Of a stretch of DNA of 64,000 nt, positions 24,868 through 36,000 are shown one piece after another (position 1 is the stretch's first letter; each line of letters starts with the position of its first letter). The stretch spans positions 6,377,501 to 6,441,500 of the forward strand of contig JAVTVJ010011652.1 of the NCBI GenBank assembly GCA_034509425.1, in the 5' to 3' direction. Under the pieces are notes generated by a model. That model was not told the origin of the DNA, ran no database searches, and saw only the letters and a program-made list of their open reading frames with translations. A program made the position numbers and the translations under genes. The stretch is from Eopsaltria australis. Taxonomy: Eukaryota > Chordata > Aves > Passeriformes > Petroicidae.

Positions 24868-26572
24868 GGACAGGGTGATAGGAGAAGGGGATGGAATGTG
24901 TGATGTATATTGATAATGGTTCACAGGGAAAAGGCATCCAAGACCCAAAAGACTGGCCACATCAGGAATATTTTTATCAATGGGTTATTTGAATATTCCC
25001 ATTTTGAAGAAAGAATCTTCTTTGTTTGCTCTGCACACCAGGGACTTCCTGGCCAGTCTAAACAGCAAAGGTTTCTAATGTAAATAATTGTTCTTCTGCC
25101 TTGTGTCATGCATGAGGATTAGAGGTGGGAAGCCCCTCAAAGAAGAGAAGAGGGTACCTTGAAGAAGATAAGACAAACCTCAAAAGTGCCAATGGAAGTG
25201 GCTACCTGAGGTTTTCCCCTCTTTCACCCTCCTTGTCTCATGTATACCTGTGCACCTCCTGGTGTGGGATGCTAGGATTTTATGTCAGGTCATTTATTTT
25301 GGTAAACTGTGTATATTAGCTGAGGAGGGAGGAGAAGGCTGGCTCAGAGCATCTCTCCTTGTCATTATGCGAGCAGATACCTGGTTCCCACCTGGCAATA
25401 GTTGATATCTTGTGCACTGATGGGGCTGCTTCTGCTCTTTTTTTCCCCCTTAAGCTGCTTGTGGAAACCTGCTATGGTTTGAAAATAGCCACTTTTTAAT
25501 GCCAGCCTTCTGGCCCAAATATCTAAGGCTTTGTGACTCTGGGGTCTGTCTCATGATTGTTGTTTCACGGCCAGTAACAGTGTAAAAGTTCTGATTCAGA
25601 AATTGTGCCTAGAGCTCGTCAAAGGAAATCACATTGAGCTGGACTGTTCTGATTGTAAATGAGGAGTTTATTTTGCCAGGAGCTGGTCCTCTTTGCACTC
25701 CTGGGCTGGCAGGTCTTGAGCTGTCAGCAGCACTCTGGAATCTTACTGGAAAATCTGCATGGGCTGCTATTCAAGAGACTTCAAAGGAGAGATCTTAGTA
25801 ACTTCAGTTAATTTGGTGAATAGCTAATGAATGTCATAAAACAAGCTGAGGGCTGGAAGACCACATTGAAATTCCCATTTCTGACATAACTTTAAAATAA
25901 TCATATGCAATGTGATGATGCGTTATTGAAAAGGAAAAAAGAAAAAACACCTGAAATTTCTGAGGCAAACTCCTCTTGGAGCAGGACTGAGGAAGATGAT
26001 ACCCATTTACCTGTGCATGTATATACAAAGAGCTGAAATAGGTTTATAGCTCTGAAAGCCCTCACAGCAGAGGGTATGTGCAACCTTCCCCCAGCTCTGC
26101 TCCCTGTGTGTCCCTGAGGGACAGGGCAGTGGGGACCTTCCCAAGCGTGGCCAGCCCTGAGCTCCAGCCTGGTGGGAGCGGGCTGAGACTTTCACTCGCG
26201 GGTTTCCGCCGTGGCCTTGGCCGCTCGGGGAGGGCATTTCGGACCTTCCTGCAGTGATGGAGGCTCTGGGGCATCCCGAGCTCCCCCTGCCCCGGGCCGC
26301 CCCTTCCCCGGGCTCTGCTCGAGGCCGGGCCGCGGTGTCCCGGCACAGAACCGGGGCTGCGCCCGGGCCTGGGGGCACTCCGGGAGAGAGCGGCGCTCCG
26401 GGGGAAGCCGCCCGCCATCTCCGGCTCTGGGGGGCGGTGGCTCCCGTCCCGTCCCGCCGGAGCCCCCCGGGGCCACCCGGGGGCGGAGCCGCCGGCCCGG
26501 CCCGGCCCCTCCCGCTGCCGCCGCCGCCGCAGTGGCCGCGCAGCCCCGGGGCAGCGGGCAGGGAGCGGAGCC

Positions 26573-26617
26573 GGGCTGGGCTGGGCTGGGCTGGGCTGGG
26601 CTGGGCTGGGCTGGGCT
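26573..26617 (+). repeat. (GGGCT)9 pentanucleotide array, G-quadruplex prone
   Basis: Nine perfect tandem GGGCT units lie about 165 bases upstream of the SH3PXD2A ATG, within the CpG island and probably in the 5' UTR or core promoter. Four or more GGG runs separated by two-base CT loops fit the classic G-quadruplex rule on the coding strand. Array length is likely to vary between individuals. Confidence 0.9.
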
Positions 26618-26782
26618 GCTGTGAGCGGGGAGCCGCCGCCGCGGCAGGGGCGGAGCCGGCAGCGGGGCATCCTCCCTTGCCTGTCTCCCTGCCGGCCGCC
26701 CGGCATCGCCGCGGCGGGCAGCGCGGCCGAGGGTGCTGCCAGCGCCGGCAGGGAGCGGCGGAGCCCCGGGGGGTGCGCCAAG

Positions 26783-26854
26783 ATGCTGTCCTACAGCGTG
26801 CTGGACGCCAACGTGGTGGACGTGGAGAAGCGGAGGAACCCCTCGAAGCACTAC
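26783..26854 (+). CDS. SH3PXD2A: SH3PXD2A (TKS5) coding exon 1, start of PX domain
   Basis: TKS5/FISH is a Src-substrate scaffold of podosomes and invadopodia. It has an N-terminal PX domain that binds phosphoinositides and five SH3 domains. The exon encodes 24 residues, MLSYSVLDANVVDVEKRRNP then SKHY, in phase 0 at the donor GTGAGT (26855). VVDVEKRRNPSKHY matches the opening of vertebrate SH3PXD2A and differs from the SH3PXD2B paralogue, which has VLDVQKRR-type residues. The ATG has A at -3 and is the first ATG in at least 160 bases of this frame. This is the start of the long, PX-containing isoform. Position after STN1 on the same strand agrees with known synteny. The remaining exons lie beyond the window. 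Confidence 0.93.
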
Positions 26855-26920
26855 GTGAGTGCCGGCGGGGCCCGGCCGGGCGCGGGGGTGCGCACGTGTG
26901 CGGGGGGACGGGCCGGGCGC

Positions 26921-27040
26921 GGAGCGGTGTCCGGAGCGGTGTCCGGAGCCGTGTCCGGAGCCGTGTCCGGAGCCGTGCCCGGAGCGGTGTCCGGAGCCGT
27001 GCCGGGAGCCGTGCCCGGAGCGGTGTCCGGAGCCGTCCCT
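26921..27040 (+). repeat. 12-bp minisatellite, 10 units (GGAGCSGTGYCC)
   Basis: Ten tandem 12-bp units run from 26921 to 27040, beginning 66 bases after the SH3PXD2A exon 1 donor. Units alternate GGAGCGGTGTCC, GGAGCCGTGTCC and GGAGCCGTGCCC; the last (GGAGCCGTCCCT) and one internal unit (ending CCG) are variants. Because the period is a multiple of three and lacks stops, all frames stay open and give artificial tetrapeptide repeats. Every unit carries at least one CpG. Confidence 0.92.
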
Positions 27041-27985
27041 CGCCTCTCTGTGGGCGAGGCGCCGGCCCCAGGTGAGGCGCCCGGGGGCTCCCCACGGCCT
27101 CTTGCTGTGGAGGTGCGGCTCCTCTTCCTCACCTTCTTTCACCCTGTTTGGTTCTTGGCTCGTTTTAATGCTACTGTTCTGAAGTTTCCTTTCCCTCGGA
27201 AGGTGGATCTTCCCGTCTTCCTCACTAGTCCCAGGGCAGGATGGGGCCGGTCTCCCGGATCCCCAGGTTGTCCCTGTCCTGGCCGGGGTGCTCGGTGCGG
27301 AGCGGAGCAAGGTTCGGCTGCTGGCGGGGTCGGGGAGCCGGCGGTGCTGAGCACATCTTTGCTCGTTCTCACCCCTAAGTTACATTCAGACCTTTTTTGA
27401 GGGAACAGCCTGTCTGCATGGTTACCAAGGCAGACTCAGCCTTTGAATCTCTTTTATCTCTCTTTCACCTTCTTCTTTTCACACCTTACTGCCAATAGCA
27501 CAGCATTAGGGGAGAGTTTTTAACAATTTTCCGCAACTCCTGTGTTGCAGCCTGTCCTGTGGAGGTGTCTTTGCCTGAAGGAGTTTGCAGCATTCAGTCA
27601 GTAGCTTTTACCTCTCCACATGAGTAGAGACGTATATTTTCTTCTCTCTCTAGCTGTTTCTGGGTTTTAGTTGCACCAAATCCTTTAACTGTTTTTCAAG
27701 ATACAACATGTATTTTAAAACACAGAAAGTTGGATTTTGTCTATAGAGAAGGTAAATCTTCCAGCTTTGGTAAGGAAAAGCCTGAGGGGGTATTGCATCT
27801 GGTGTGAAATTGCTCTGAGTATACTGTGTTTCCTGGCATTGTGTGCCTGCCAGATTTCTCCAGAGCTGATCAGCAGCTGAACGGATTGTTGAAAAGATAA
27901 GGCCAAAGATTGGACTTAAACCTTTATATTAGTATTGCATATCACTGAGCTTTTTCCTCTGAGGCTTAAACCATAATCCAGTTTA

Positions 27986-27999
27986 AGGCTAGAGGGCAC
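27986..27999 (+). promoter_or_regulatory. CTCF-like core in proximal intron 1
   Basis: AGGCTAGAGGGCAC matches the CTCF core consensus at 11 of 14 positions, including the entire YAGRGGGCAC half; the mismatches are the first three bases. It lies about 0.7 kb past the CpG island edge, a plausible location for an insulator, but this is motif evidence only. Confidence 0.22.
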
Positions 28000-30900
28000 T
28001 ATATTGCTGGGAGATGCAGACTTATAAAGCTGAAGCTCTCATCTACCATGGAATTAAGCATCTTGTGCCCAGTTCATAGGAGTGGAAGTTTTAGGTCTTA
28101 TATCCCCTCAGGTTGCAGCTGGACCTGGTGTTCAGTCTATTATGCACTCACTGCTTCCAGGTGGGAAAGGCTTCTTTAGTTTCTGCAGGCTCTGCTATGG
28201 ACTGTGGCTGACACAGCTGCAGGGTGTTATCTCACATGGAAGGTGGTGGCAATTCAGAATGAGAGAAGTACATCTGCCAAGCACCAAAATGTACAAAAGA
28301 ACTGGTAACAGTATCTTCCAAGAGATTCCAGTTTCTTCCAGTCTCTTGGATTGCGGAGAGAAATTTGCACTGTTCTTTCCTTGTTTGCTGGAAAATTACT
28401 AGAAAACAAGGATTTGAACCCTGTGTTTACAGAATTTGAAAGAAAATATTTCCTGTGTCTACCTGTAGAAACACACCTTTTTCCTTGATGATCATTGTCA
28501 TTGCATTTTAATAAACAGTAACCTAGACTATTCCAAGAAGGTCTCTTTAATGCTTCTAGTGGGAAATTTGTTTCTTTCCCTTCACCCTTCCCTCTGTACA
28601 CCTTTACTGATACTGTTTTCTGCACAAAAGTTCCACACCTCCATGTGTCCAGTTCTTGGCCAAAACCTCACAAACGAAATGGGTTTTTTTGGGTGTCTAA
28701 TGGTGTCTCTGCCTTTTGTCCCACTTACTTTCCATTTGTGCCTGTACAGTATGCAGCACAGTAGGGTCATCTGGCTTTGGCTGGAGTAACTCACTGAGGG
28801 TGAGCCCATGCTGTCAAAGAATTTAATTCCCTGGGTCTGACCCATTGATTGCTGTTACTTGGGTTCTGTGCTCTTTTTTTAACACAAAGCAACTATTTTC
28901 TTCTAAGATGAACATAAGCATCACTTAGGATTTAGCTCTCTCCATTGCCTGTGGATAGTTCAGAGAGTGCAGCTTTGTGCTCTTTGCCCTATGTGGCTTT
29001 GAAATATCAAAAAGCTTTTCTATCTCCAGCATCCATAAACGTTCTCATGCCAAGCCTTCAGGCCACGCAAAAGTGCCTTGGCATCAGATGAACAATGTGT
29101 TTCTCTGGTGGATGGTGACCTAAGTATTGCAGGTGTTTTAACATGACTCTCTCTCCTTTTAATTGTGATCTTTCAGGACCATAGTGGAACCTGGAGAGAT
29201 GAAGGCACACCTTAGGCATTGTGAGCACGTGGAGAGGGCTGAATGTGAATAGCACATAAGCCCCTGCACTGCGTGGCTTAGCTGCCAGGAACTGTTGCCT
29301 GGAGCAGGTGTCTCTCATGATACGAGCACAAGAAAGTTAAAGAAAGAAGACAGCTTTACATGTCTGCTATGATCCCGTGTGTGTGAAACTTCTGAGGAGT
29401 TCAGTACCTCACTGGAAGTAGAACAGGGTTCTGCCTGTGGGAATAGATTAAAATATTGGCTTCAGTGCTGCTTGATAGGAACCCAGCCATCTCTCTACTC
29501 TCTTCTGGGAACATCTTGCTAGGGAAGGAGTCTGCAGTGCCTCTGTCTGCATCCCTGTCAGCAACTGGGTAGCACAACACCACCTGGCTGGCTGGGGGCC
29601 CTGGCTGGCAACATGTGAAAGGATAAACAGAAGGTTGGATCAATAACCACATGCCTCTTGTATGGTGTATCCCCAGCACAAGCTACTGCTGCTCTTAGAG
29701 CTTTTGACTTTCCAAATTAATATCCTATTTCTCCATACTGATGATCTTTTAAAAATTGATTTGCACTTGATAATACTTTAAAAAATGGTAAATCTGCTTG
29801 CTTTCCCCCTTCCCTTTTCTTCTAACAAGAACAATGTCAGGAAGGTCAAGTCTGGGTTTGTTGGAAAGACCCCTGATGCAACAGGGGTCACACATTGGTG
29901 GAGCAGTGCTGCAGTGAAGCTGGGTGGATTAGGACAGTGCAGTATTAACTGGTTGAAGGTGCCAGTTAATCATTCTGAAGAGAAAAAGCTGGTAGCAAAA
30001 TCCAAATCCCTTTTCCGGCCCCTGCTAAGCATCAAACAGTCTGAAACTCTCTTTTCTCAGTTGATGGGGTTTGATCTGTTTATGGGGTAGCTTCTCTGGA
30101 TTTTGGTTTGAAATTGTGATTGTCTGAACTAAGCATGAAATGATCCCAAACCAGAAGTGCATTCTGTGTTTAAAAGGATCCACTGTTGATACTTACCTCC
30201 TTCAGCCATCCATTGTGGAGCTCAAAGATGACACCTCCCCTCCCCTCTCTCTGCTCCCAGGTTTTCTTTAGGCAGATTGCTTTCCCTTTACCCAAATGTC
30301 TGGCTCCTTTAGCAGCCCTGCAGGGAGCTTCTGCCTACCAGATGTGCTTGATCTTGCTCCCAGGGAGATGAGATTGGGTTAGCACCTTCACCTGTTCACT
30401 GCTTTGCAGACCTGGGTGATGGCAAACATTCATTAGAAGCCAGATGAACAGGATCCCCCACCCCCTCTCTTACCCCTTGCTTTTCTGCTGAGGGCTGAGC
30501 AATTACTGATGTGCATTATCTCACCAGACATTTATATGCTCGAGGTCATTTCTGAGGTCTCTTAAGTGTGCCTGTGTTATCCCAAGGGCAGGGATGGATA
30601 CATCAATAGGGATTTTCTCTTTCAGCACTGCTCTATTCCTGTTGCAGTTGGGCTTTGTGTGTTTTTCAACTTTGTCCAGCATAGAAGTAAGGTAAAACAC
30701 TCTTGGCTTACAAGTGGCTGCTCGGCCTCCTTCCAGTTAGACTGAGGTGCATTGCTGATTTCAGTCATCTGAGATGCCTGTAAACTGTCCCAGTTCCTCC
30801 CCAGGGCAATTGTTTCCTAATGCCACCTCTGAATGCTTCGAGATTTCTCATAGAAATGTCTCTGCTGCATGGATGTGGTTGCTAACCTCCTCGGGGAACT

Positions 30901-33064
30901 GGCATTGCTGGCTTTTAAGGGATTGAGTTCTGCTGTGTAGGGTTTCAGCACTGCTCCCAGGAGATCATGATTGTGCTTGTCACAAATGACCTGTTGTAAA
31001 ATGCCAGCATGCTTTGAAGAAAAATCTTGTACTGCTAGGGTCAAGCTCTGCTCCTTGTCTCTTGGGCTGCTCCTGCTTTTACTGCGCAGACTCGAGCGAC
31101 TCCGATGCGCTCTGGCAGCTTCATGGCTTTATTCTCTTTGTTCCAGTCTGCTGGTCATAACTGTATGGGCAGCACTGATGGGGAGAATCTGGATGTGATT
31201 TAGTGGCAAGGATCTATTGTTCCTGTGTTAGTATACCTGAGAGAAGGAATTGCTGCCCTGGGAGAAGGAGCTGCATTCCCCCTGCTTGGCTCATCAAATG
31301 CATCAAGTCCAGTGCAACTCGAGGCTCCTCAGCACAGTCAGGGAGCCCAGCAGATCAAGGAGCACTCCCAGTTCCTTCTTCCAGCAGAGCTTTGGGCAGG
31401 TAACATTCAGCCAAGAGACAGTGGTATCTAAATTCAACAGTTTGCAAGGCAAATGGCTGTTTCCAGCCTTTGGAATAGATTCTCTGTTAATAGAGAGACA
31501 AAGTAATTGTCCTGATTTGTGGTGGTCTGGGCAGGATGAAATAACCAGGAGGCTTTATGTCCCAGCAGGCTGCCTGCACTGACTCCCCTGTGGCTGAGTG
31601 TGCTGGGAGGGCAGCCAAATGAAAGCTCAAGGAAAAGCTTTTAGCAAGGCCATGAGCTGGGGGCAACAGCTCCAAATCCTCCAAATTCCATTTTAAAAAC
31701 GATGAAGATGCTGCTATCGACTTTCACTGGGACTTGGTTGCCAGGGAGAAGATGTCCTAAGAGACAGCACAAATGCTTTTGACAGCTGCAAGTGACCTCT
31801 GGTTTCACGAGAGCCCTGCCTGGGTCAGTGTGTGGGTGCTGGTGCAATCCAGCTTGATGGGTTGTAGTCAAAATTACACCAGTCTCACTGCTTTGAGTTA
31901 AAAGGGAGAGGAACTGAGACACCAAATCATGGAGAGAGAGGTGAACAGACATCCTAAGGAAGCAATTGTTGGAATAGGAAAGGGAGCCCAGCTTTCTGCA
32001 TGCCAGAGCAGCTTGTCTGTTCATCTCACCCACAGCCCCAGCTCCTAGAGAGCCAGGTCCAAGGCATTGTCCCCTCCCATCCCTGCAAGGTAGGATATGT
32101 GGTGGTACCCTCACTGGGAGCATGAGGCAAGAAGTGGTTGACCCAAAGCCATCCATGAAGTGTTTGGTAGCATTTTATGTTATTTTCTTTGGCTTTCAAA
32201 GTAGTCTTGCAATTATCTGATAAAAAGTACTCAATCTGAAAAAATACTACTCTCGTATTCAATCATTGTCTTCCTCAAAACCCATTTCCCATTTTACATG
32301 GATTAAACAGGAAGAGGGATTCAATGTGACTCTACCTGAGGCAGGAGGTGACGTACGAGCTCTCTAATTTAGTCATTTGGGAGGAAGCAGCTGGACCCTC
32401 TAATGTGAAATGGTTTTCTTTTTTTTTGATCTTCCTTTTTCGTGCTGTATCCTCTTAATCTGTGCCTGCTCACGCAAAGGGAACTGGTCCCCAGAAACCA
32501 CGGGGAGGAGCAGGATGGTGAGAGGGGCTGACAGCGGCGTGTGTTGTGTGACATTGTGAGGCTGAATGCTTTCATGTAGCCAGAGCAGACACCTCCTCGC
32601 CTGGAGCTGCTGTGTAAATATTGCATGGAGAAGGCAGAGAGCAGCACAGTAGCATACTGTTTGAAATTGGTGGTGTCTGCTGTTTAATCAGGTAGTGTCA
32701 AAGCCAAATACAGTCAACTTGATGGAAAAAACCCTCCTAGTAACTTTCCTGGGCTTTGGTTCACACCTCTGGAGAGGCTTTATTGAAACTTTTACTGAGA
32801 AGTTTGTAATTACTAAGTCTTTTAATATAGAGCATTTTCCTTTGTCTTTACTTTAAAAGCAAAAATTCAGTCTCCAGGATCTGTTTGTTATTCTATTCTG
32901 GGCAGGGACATCATCACATTTGGGGTGTGGGGGGTAAAGCAAAAGGAAACCAGGTGATTTTCTTCACCTCAAAGGATTTTAAAGTGGAATATCTTTCAGC
33001 TTAGTTAGAGCCTTCCCACTTCAGTGCTCTCCCTCTTTGCTCCACCATCAAGATAAATATACAG

Positions 33065-33089
33065 TAATAATAATAATAATAATAATAAT
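33065..33089. repeat. (TAA)8 microsatellite
   Basis: Eight perfect TAA/AAT trinucleotide units lie in SH3PXD2A intron 1, flanked by AT-rich sequence. It is likely polymorphic. Confidence 0.93.
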
Positions 33090-36000
33090 TTACTTCTTCA
33101 AGCTCATATTCACTAGATGTCAGTTATATGGTATTCTCATTGTGTGTATTTATAAATATGGGACAAGGGCTGGAATGCATAAGAGCATTTATTACAAAGC
33201 AAGGATGGTTTTACACTGAAACATGTGCAGACAGACCTGAATGGTGGTGTCTGCACGGGGCTGTTGGGGACAGGTGATGGCACACAGGGACAGGCAGGTG
33301 GGAGCAGTGAGACAATCTCAGGAGCTGAGCAGGTGATTGTCTTGGTGTAGTGTAACCCAAGCTACTGCCTCGTGAGCATTTAGGCTTTGTTGCAAAAAAT
33401 GGGCATGAGGAAGGATGATAACCTTTTTAGATTACCCTAGGGTGAAGGTAGGGCAAAGAAATACTCTATTCACTGTAGTGCCTCTAAGTGCTTGAGTGTG
33501 GTGATGGTGTTAATTGGTGCTCTCATGCTTTTTGGTTTTGACAAAGCTCCTTCTTATTCCAGCTTTTGGAAGAGGAGCTCAATGTGTAGGTAACCAACCA
33601 AGACCTTGGACTGGGAGCATTCTCCTTTTGTGGGCAGAATACACATCCCCAACTTTGTGTCTCCCTCAGATTATCATATGTTGCGCTAGTTTGCTGCAGT
33701 GGATTCTTAATTGGTCATAGCAGACACTGACTGCTCTGGGTGAGCCATGGCTTCAGAACAAGACTGTAATTCTGTATTATTATAATGCAACTTCTTTAGT
33801 TTGTGAGAGTCGACTCACTGGATAGAATAAAATATTCACAGACTCTAAGTGTCCATAAATGCGTGTGTGGTCCCACACCCACCGTGTTTGGAACCTGACT
33901 GGCAGTAATAATGTTTTGATACATTGCTGGCACTGTTTCTCTGACCAATGGGGCGTGTTTTATTTTTCCTGTAAACCACGCTGGCTGAACGCAGGGATGC
34001 ACTGGGCTCTGATGCTCTCAGTAGTCGGCAGCGTGGTTCTACAGGCTTGATGCAAACTTGTTTACAAGGAAAACACCCCTATCTCTGTTCATGGGGAGAA
34101 ACATGCCAAATCTCTACTAACCATAGCTGTGTTTAAACAGGAGCTCCACACTGCCATTCTGTCTCCTTTACGGATGCCTTCCAAGCTGCCCCAGAAATAC
34201 TGGAACCGTGTTCTCCACTGTCCAGGACATGCCTATTAAATGCAGACTTTAATGCATGAAGTTCATAAATCACCCAGAAAGGTTTGAACAAACGTCCAGT
34301 GTGGTGCACACAGGACATTGTGCAGTGTGGTTGAAGAGCCTTTAGCCAGTGTGGCCTTTAGGCTCTCTGGATCTTGATGTGCTCTGCTGCAAAGCCCGCG
34401 GGATTTACTCACCTTCTATAAAGTGTAAAGATGCAGGTGTTACCTCAGGGCTGACTGCTGGCACCAGCTTTGAAACCCCCAAGTTTGGGTCATGTTCCTC
34501 CACCGGCAGGGCTGCCCCTGGGAGCAGAGGCTGGGGGATGGCCAAGGTCAGGCTGTTATCCAGAAATGGGAGCGAGGCCATCGCTTCCCTGACAGTGCTC
34601 AGCCAAGAGGAGTGGCTGGGGTGACATAAGAGCTACATTCCCCTCTGAGGAAACGCTCATCTGGGATGCCAACCACGCTTGTTGACTCCTAGCCTGTTCC
34701 CCATGGGCATTTCTCCCTGTTTTGGAGTCCCAGGGTCTGTGGAAGTATTTGGGGTGAAGCATGGAGTGTGGTCTTTTCTGGGAGTAGGCTACTGGCTGCT
34801 GCTGCCTGATCTCTCTCTGGTGTCTCTGCATTACCTGTCAGGAGAGCTCCCTGGCACAGGTGAAATCTTCTTGCCAAGCATTCTTGTACCCTCGAGGGCT
34901 TGATGCAACAGAGAACATCTCAATTACTGCTTTCCTAACTGTGAAGATGAGATTTCTAATTGCTCCCTCAGCATCCTGTGATATTTTCCTGCTCCTTGAC
35001 TAAGGTTATCTATTATTTATACATTAACTTGTGTGCATTTTTTGTGCCTAGAAGGTTATTCCTGATTTTCCCCTCTCCAGCAGGTGCAAGCCTGCCAGTA
35101 AACCCCTGTGACCCCAAGCAAAATACTTAGAAAATCAGTTTTAAGTGTTTTTCGATTCCCATGCCCTGCAAGTGCTTTGCTGCTTTGAGCTCAGTATATT
35201 CCTTTGCCTAAAAATTTGATGCTTTGACACCTGCCTCATTTTGAGCAGCCTGAGCTGAGGGATGGTTTTTCCTGTGGTGGATGCTGGAAGAGGCAGCTGA
35301 GCTCCTGGTCTTCAGCAGTCAGGGCAGCTGGCACAGCCCCTGCTAGTGCCTCAGTGGGAGGCCTGCAGTTTCCCAGAGCTATCGCTCCAGCAACTTTCAC
35401 TGGCATTAAAATCACTTAGAATTTAAAAACAAACAAACAAGGATATGTGAAGTATTTTTCTGGAAGAAAGCCATGGAGAGCAGATGAAGTGGATGTCCCT
35501 CCTCCCATCTCCCAAATACATCACAGGAAAACAGTTGAGCATTTTCCTCAGTGGGATTAAAACAGGCTCTGGAGCTGGATTCTGGGATGGGACAGAGGAA
35601 AGCCAGCAATAGGAAAGAAGCTCTGTGTGTGTGTTTTATAAATATATCTATCAGGTGAAACTGTCTAGAATCCCTGAAGCAGCACTGATGTAATATCACT
35701 TTTTATTAACAAAAAGGCTGCTTATATTCAGTTAATAACAAGATACTGTTGGAGAAGAATAAAACATGACTCATTCTAGAGGAACATCCATGCTGGTTTT
35801 CCATGTACCAGAAGGTAGCAATCCTGTACCTTATGTGTTTTACAAGCCCTGGATGTCCTTAACAAGTTCTTTTCTTTTCCCCCTGAATTCAGCTAAGTTT
35901 TCCTCTAAGCTTTCAGCAAAAAGTGTTTTATAAAGACAACTCAGGATGTTTTACTCAAAAGGAATCTAGTGCCGTAGCCAGCCTCTGGAATACTCTCACT

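Larger units (their letters stand above)
16136..26189. other. Intergenic region between STN1 and SH3PXD2A
   Basis: About 10 kb separate the last plausible STN1 poly(A) signal from the CpG island. The region holds the candidate exon at 16342-16409, a MIR-like relic at about 17458-17595, and T or A homopolymers at 18968-18998, 23719-23736 and 24851-24867. It also contains many short open frames without recognisable domains. AT-rich, stop-dense stretches around 22200-22560 look like plain noncoding sequence or possible conserved regulatory DNA. No protein gene is supported. Confidence 0.6.
26190..27330 (+). promoter_or_regulatory. SH3PXD2A: CpG island promoter of SH3PXD2A
   Basis: The sequence shifts abruptly to very high GC with dense CpG and returns to background near 27.33 kb. 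GC-box/SP1 motifs occur at about 26430, 26479-26488 (GGGGGCGGAG) and 26647-26655 (GGGGCGGAG), and a YY1-like GCCATCT at 26414-26420. An E-box CACGTG is at 26893-26898. No TATA box is evident, so dispersed initiation is likely. The exact start site cannot be placed. Long open frames on both strands through this block reflect stop-poor composition rather than genes. Confidence 0.85.

Noticed and set aside
26007..27310. Very long open frames (up to 372 codons on the minus strand, 273 on the plus strand) across the CpG island.
   Set aside because: They are stop-free because of extreme GC and the period-15 and period-12 tandem repeats. The translations are Pro/Arg/Ala/Gly low complexity, overlap each other in several frames and overlap the real SH3PXD2A exon.
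33945..33970. CCAAT box directly followed by GGGGCGTG and a T-rich stretch, promoter-like.
   Set aside because: It is an isolated motif cluster without CpG enrichment, downstream exon or splice donor to support a promoter.
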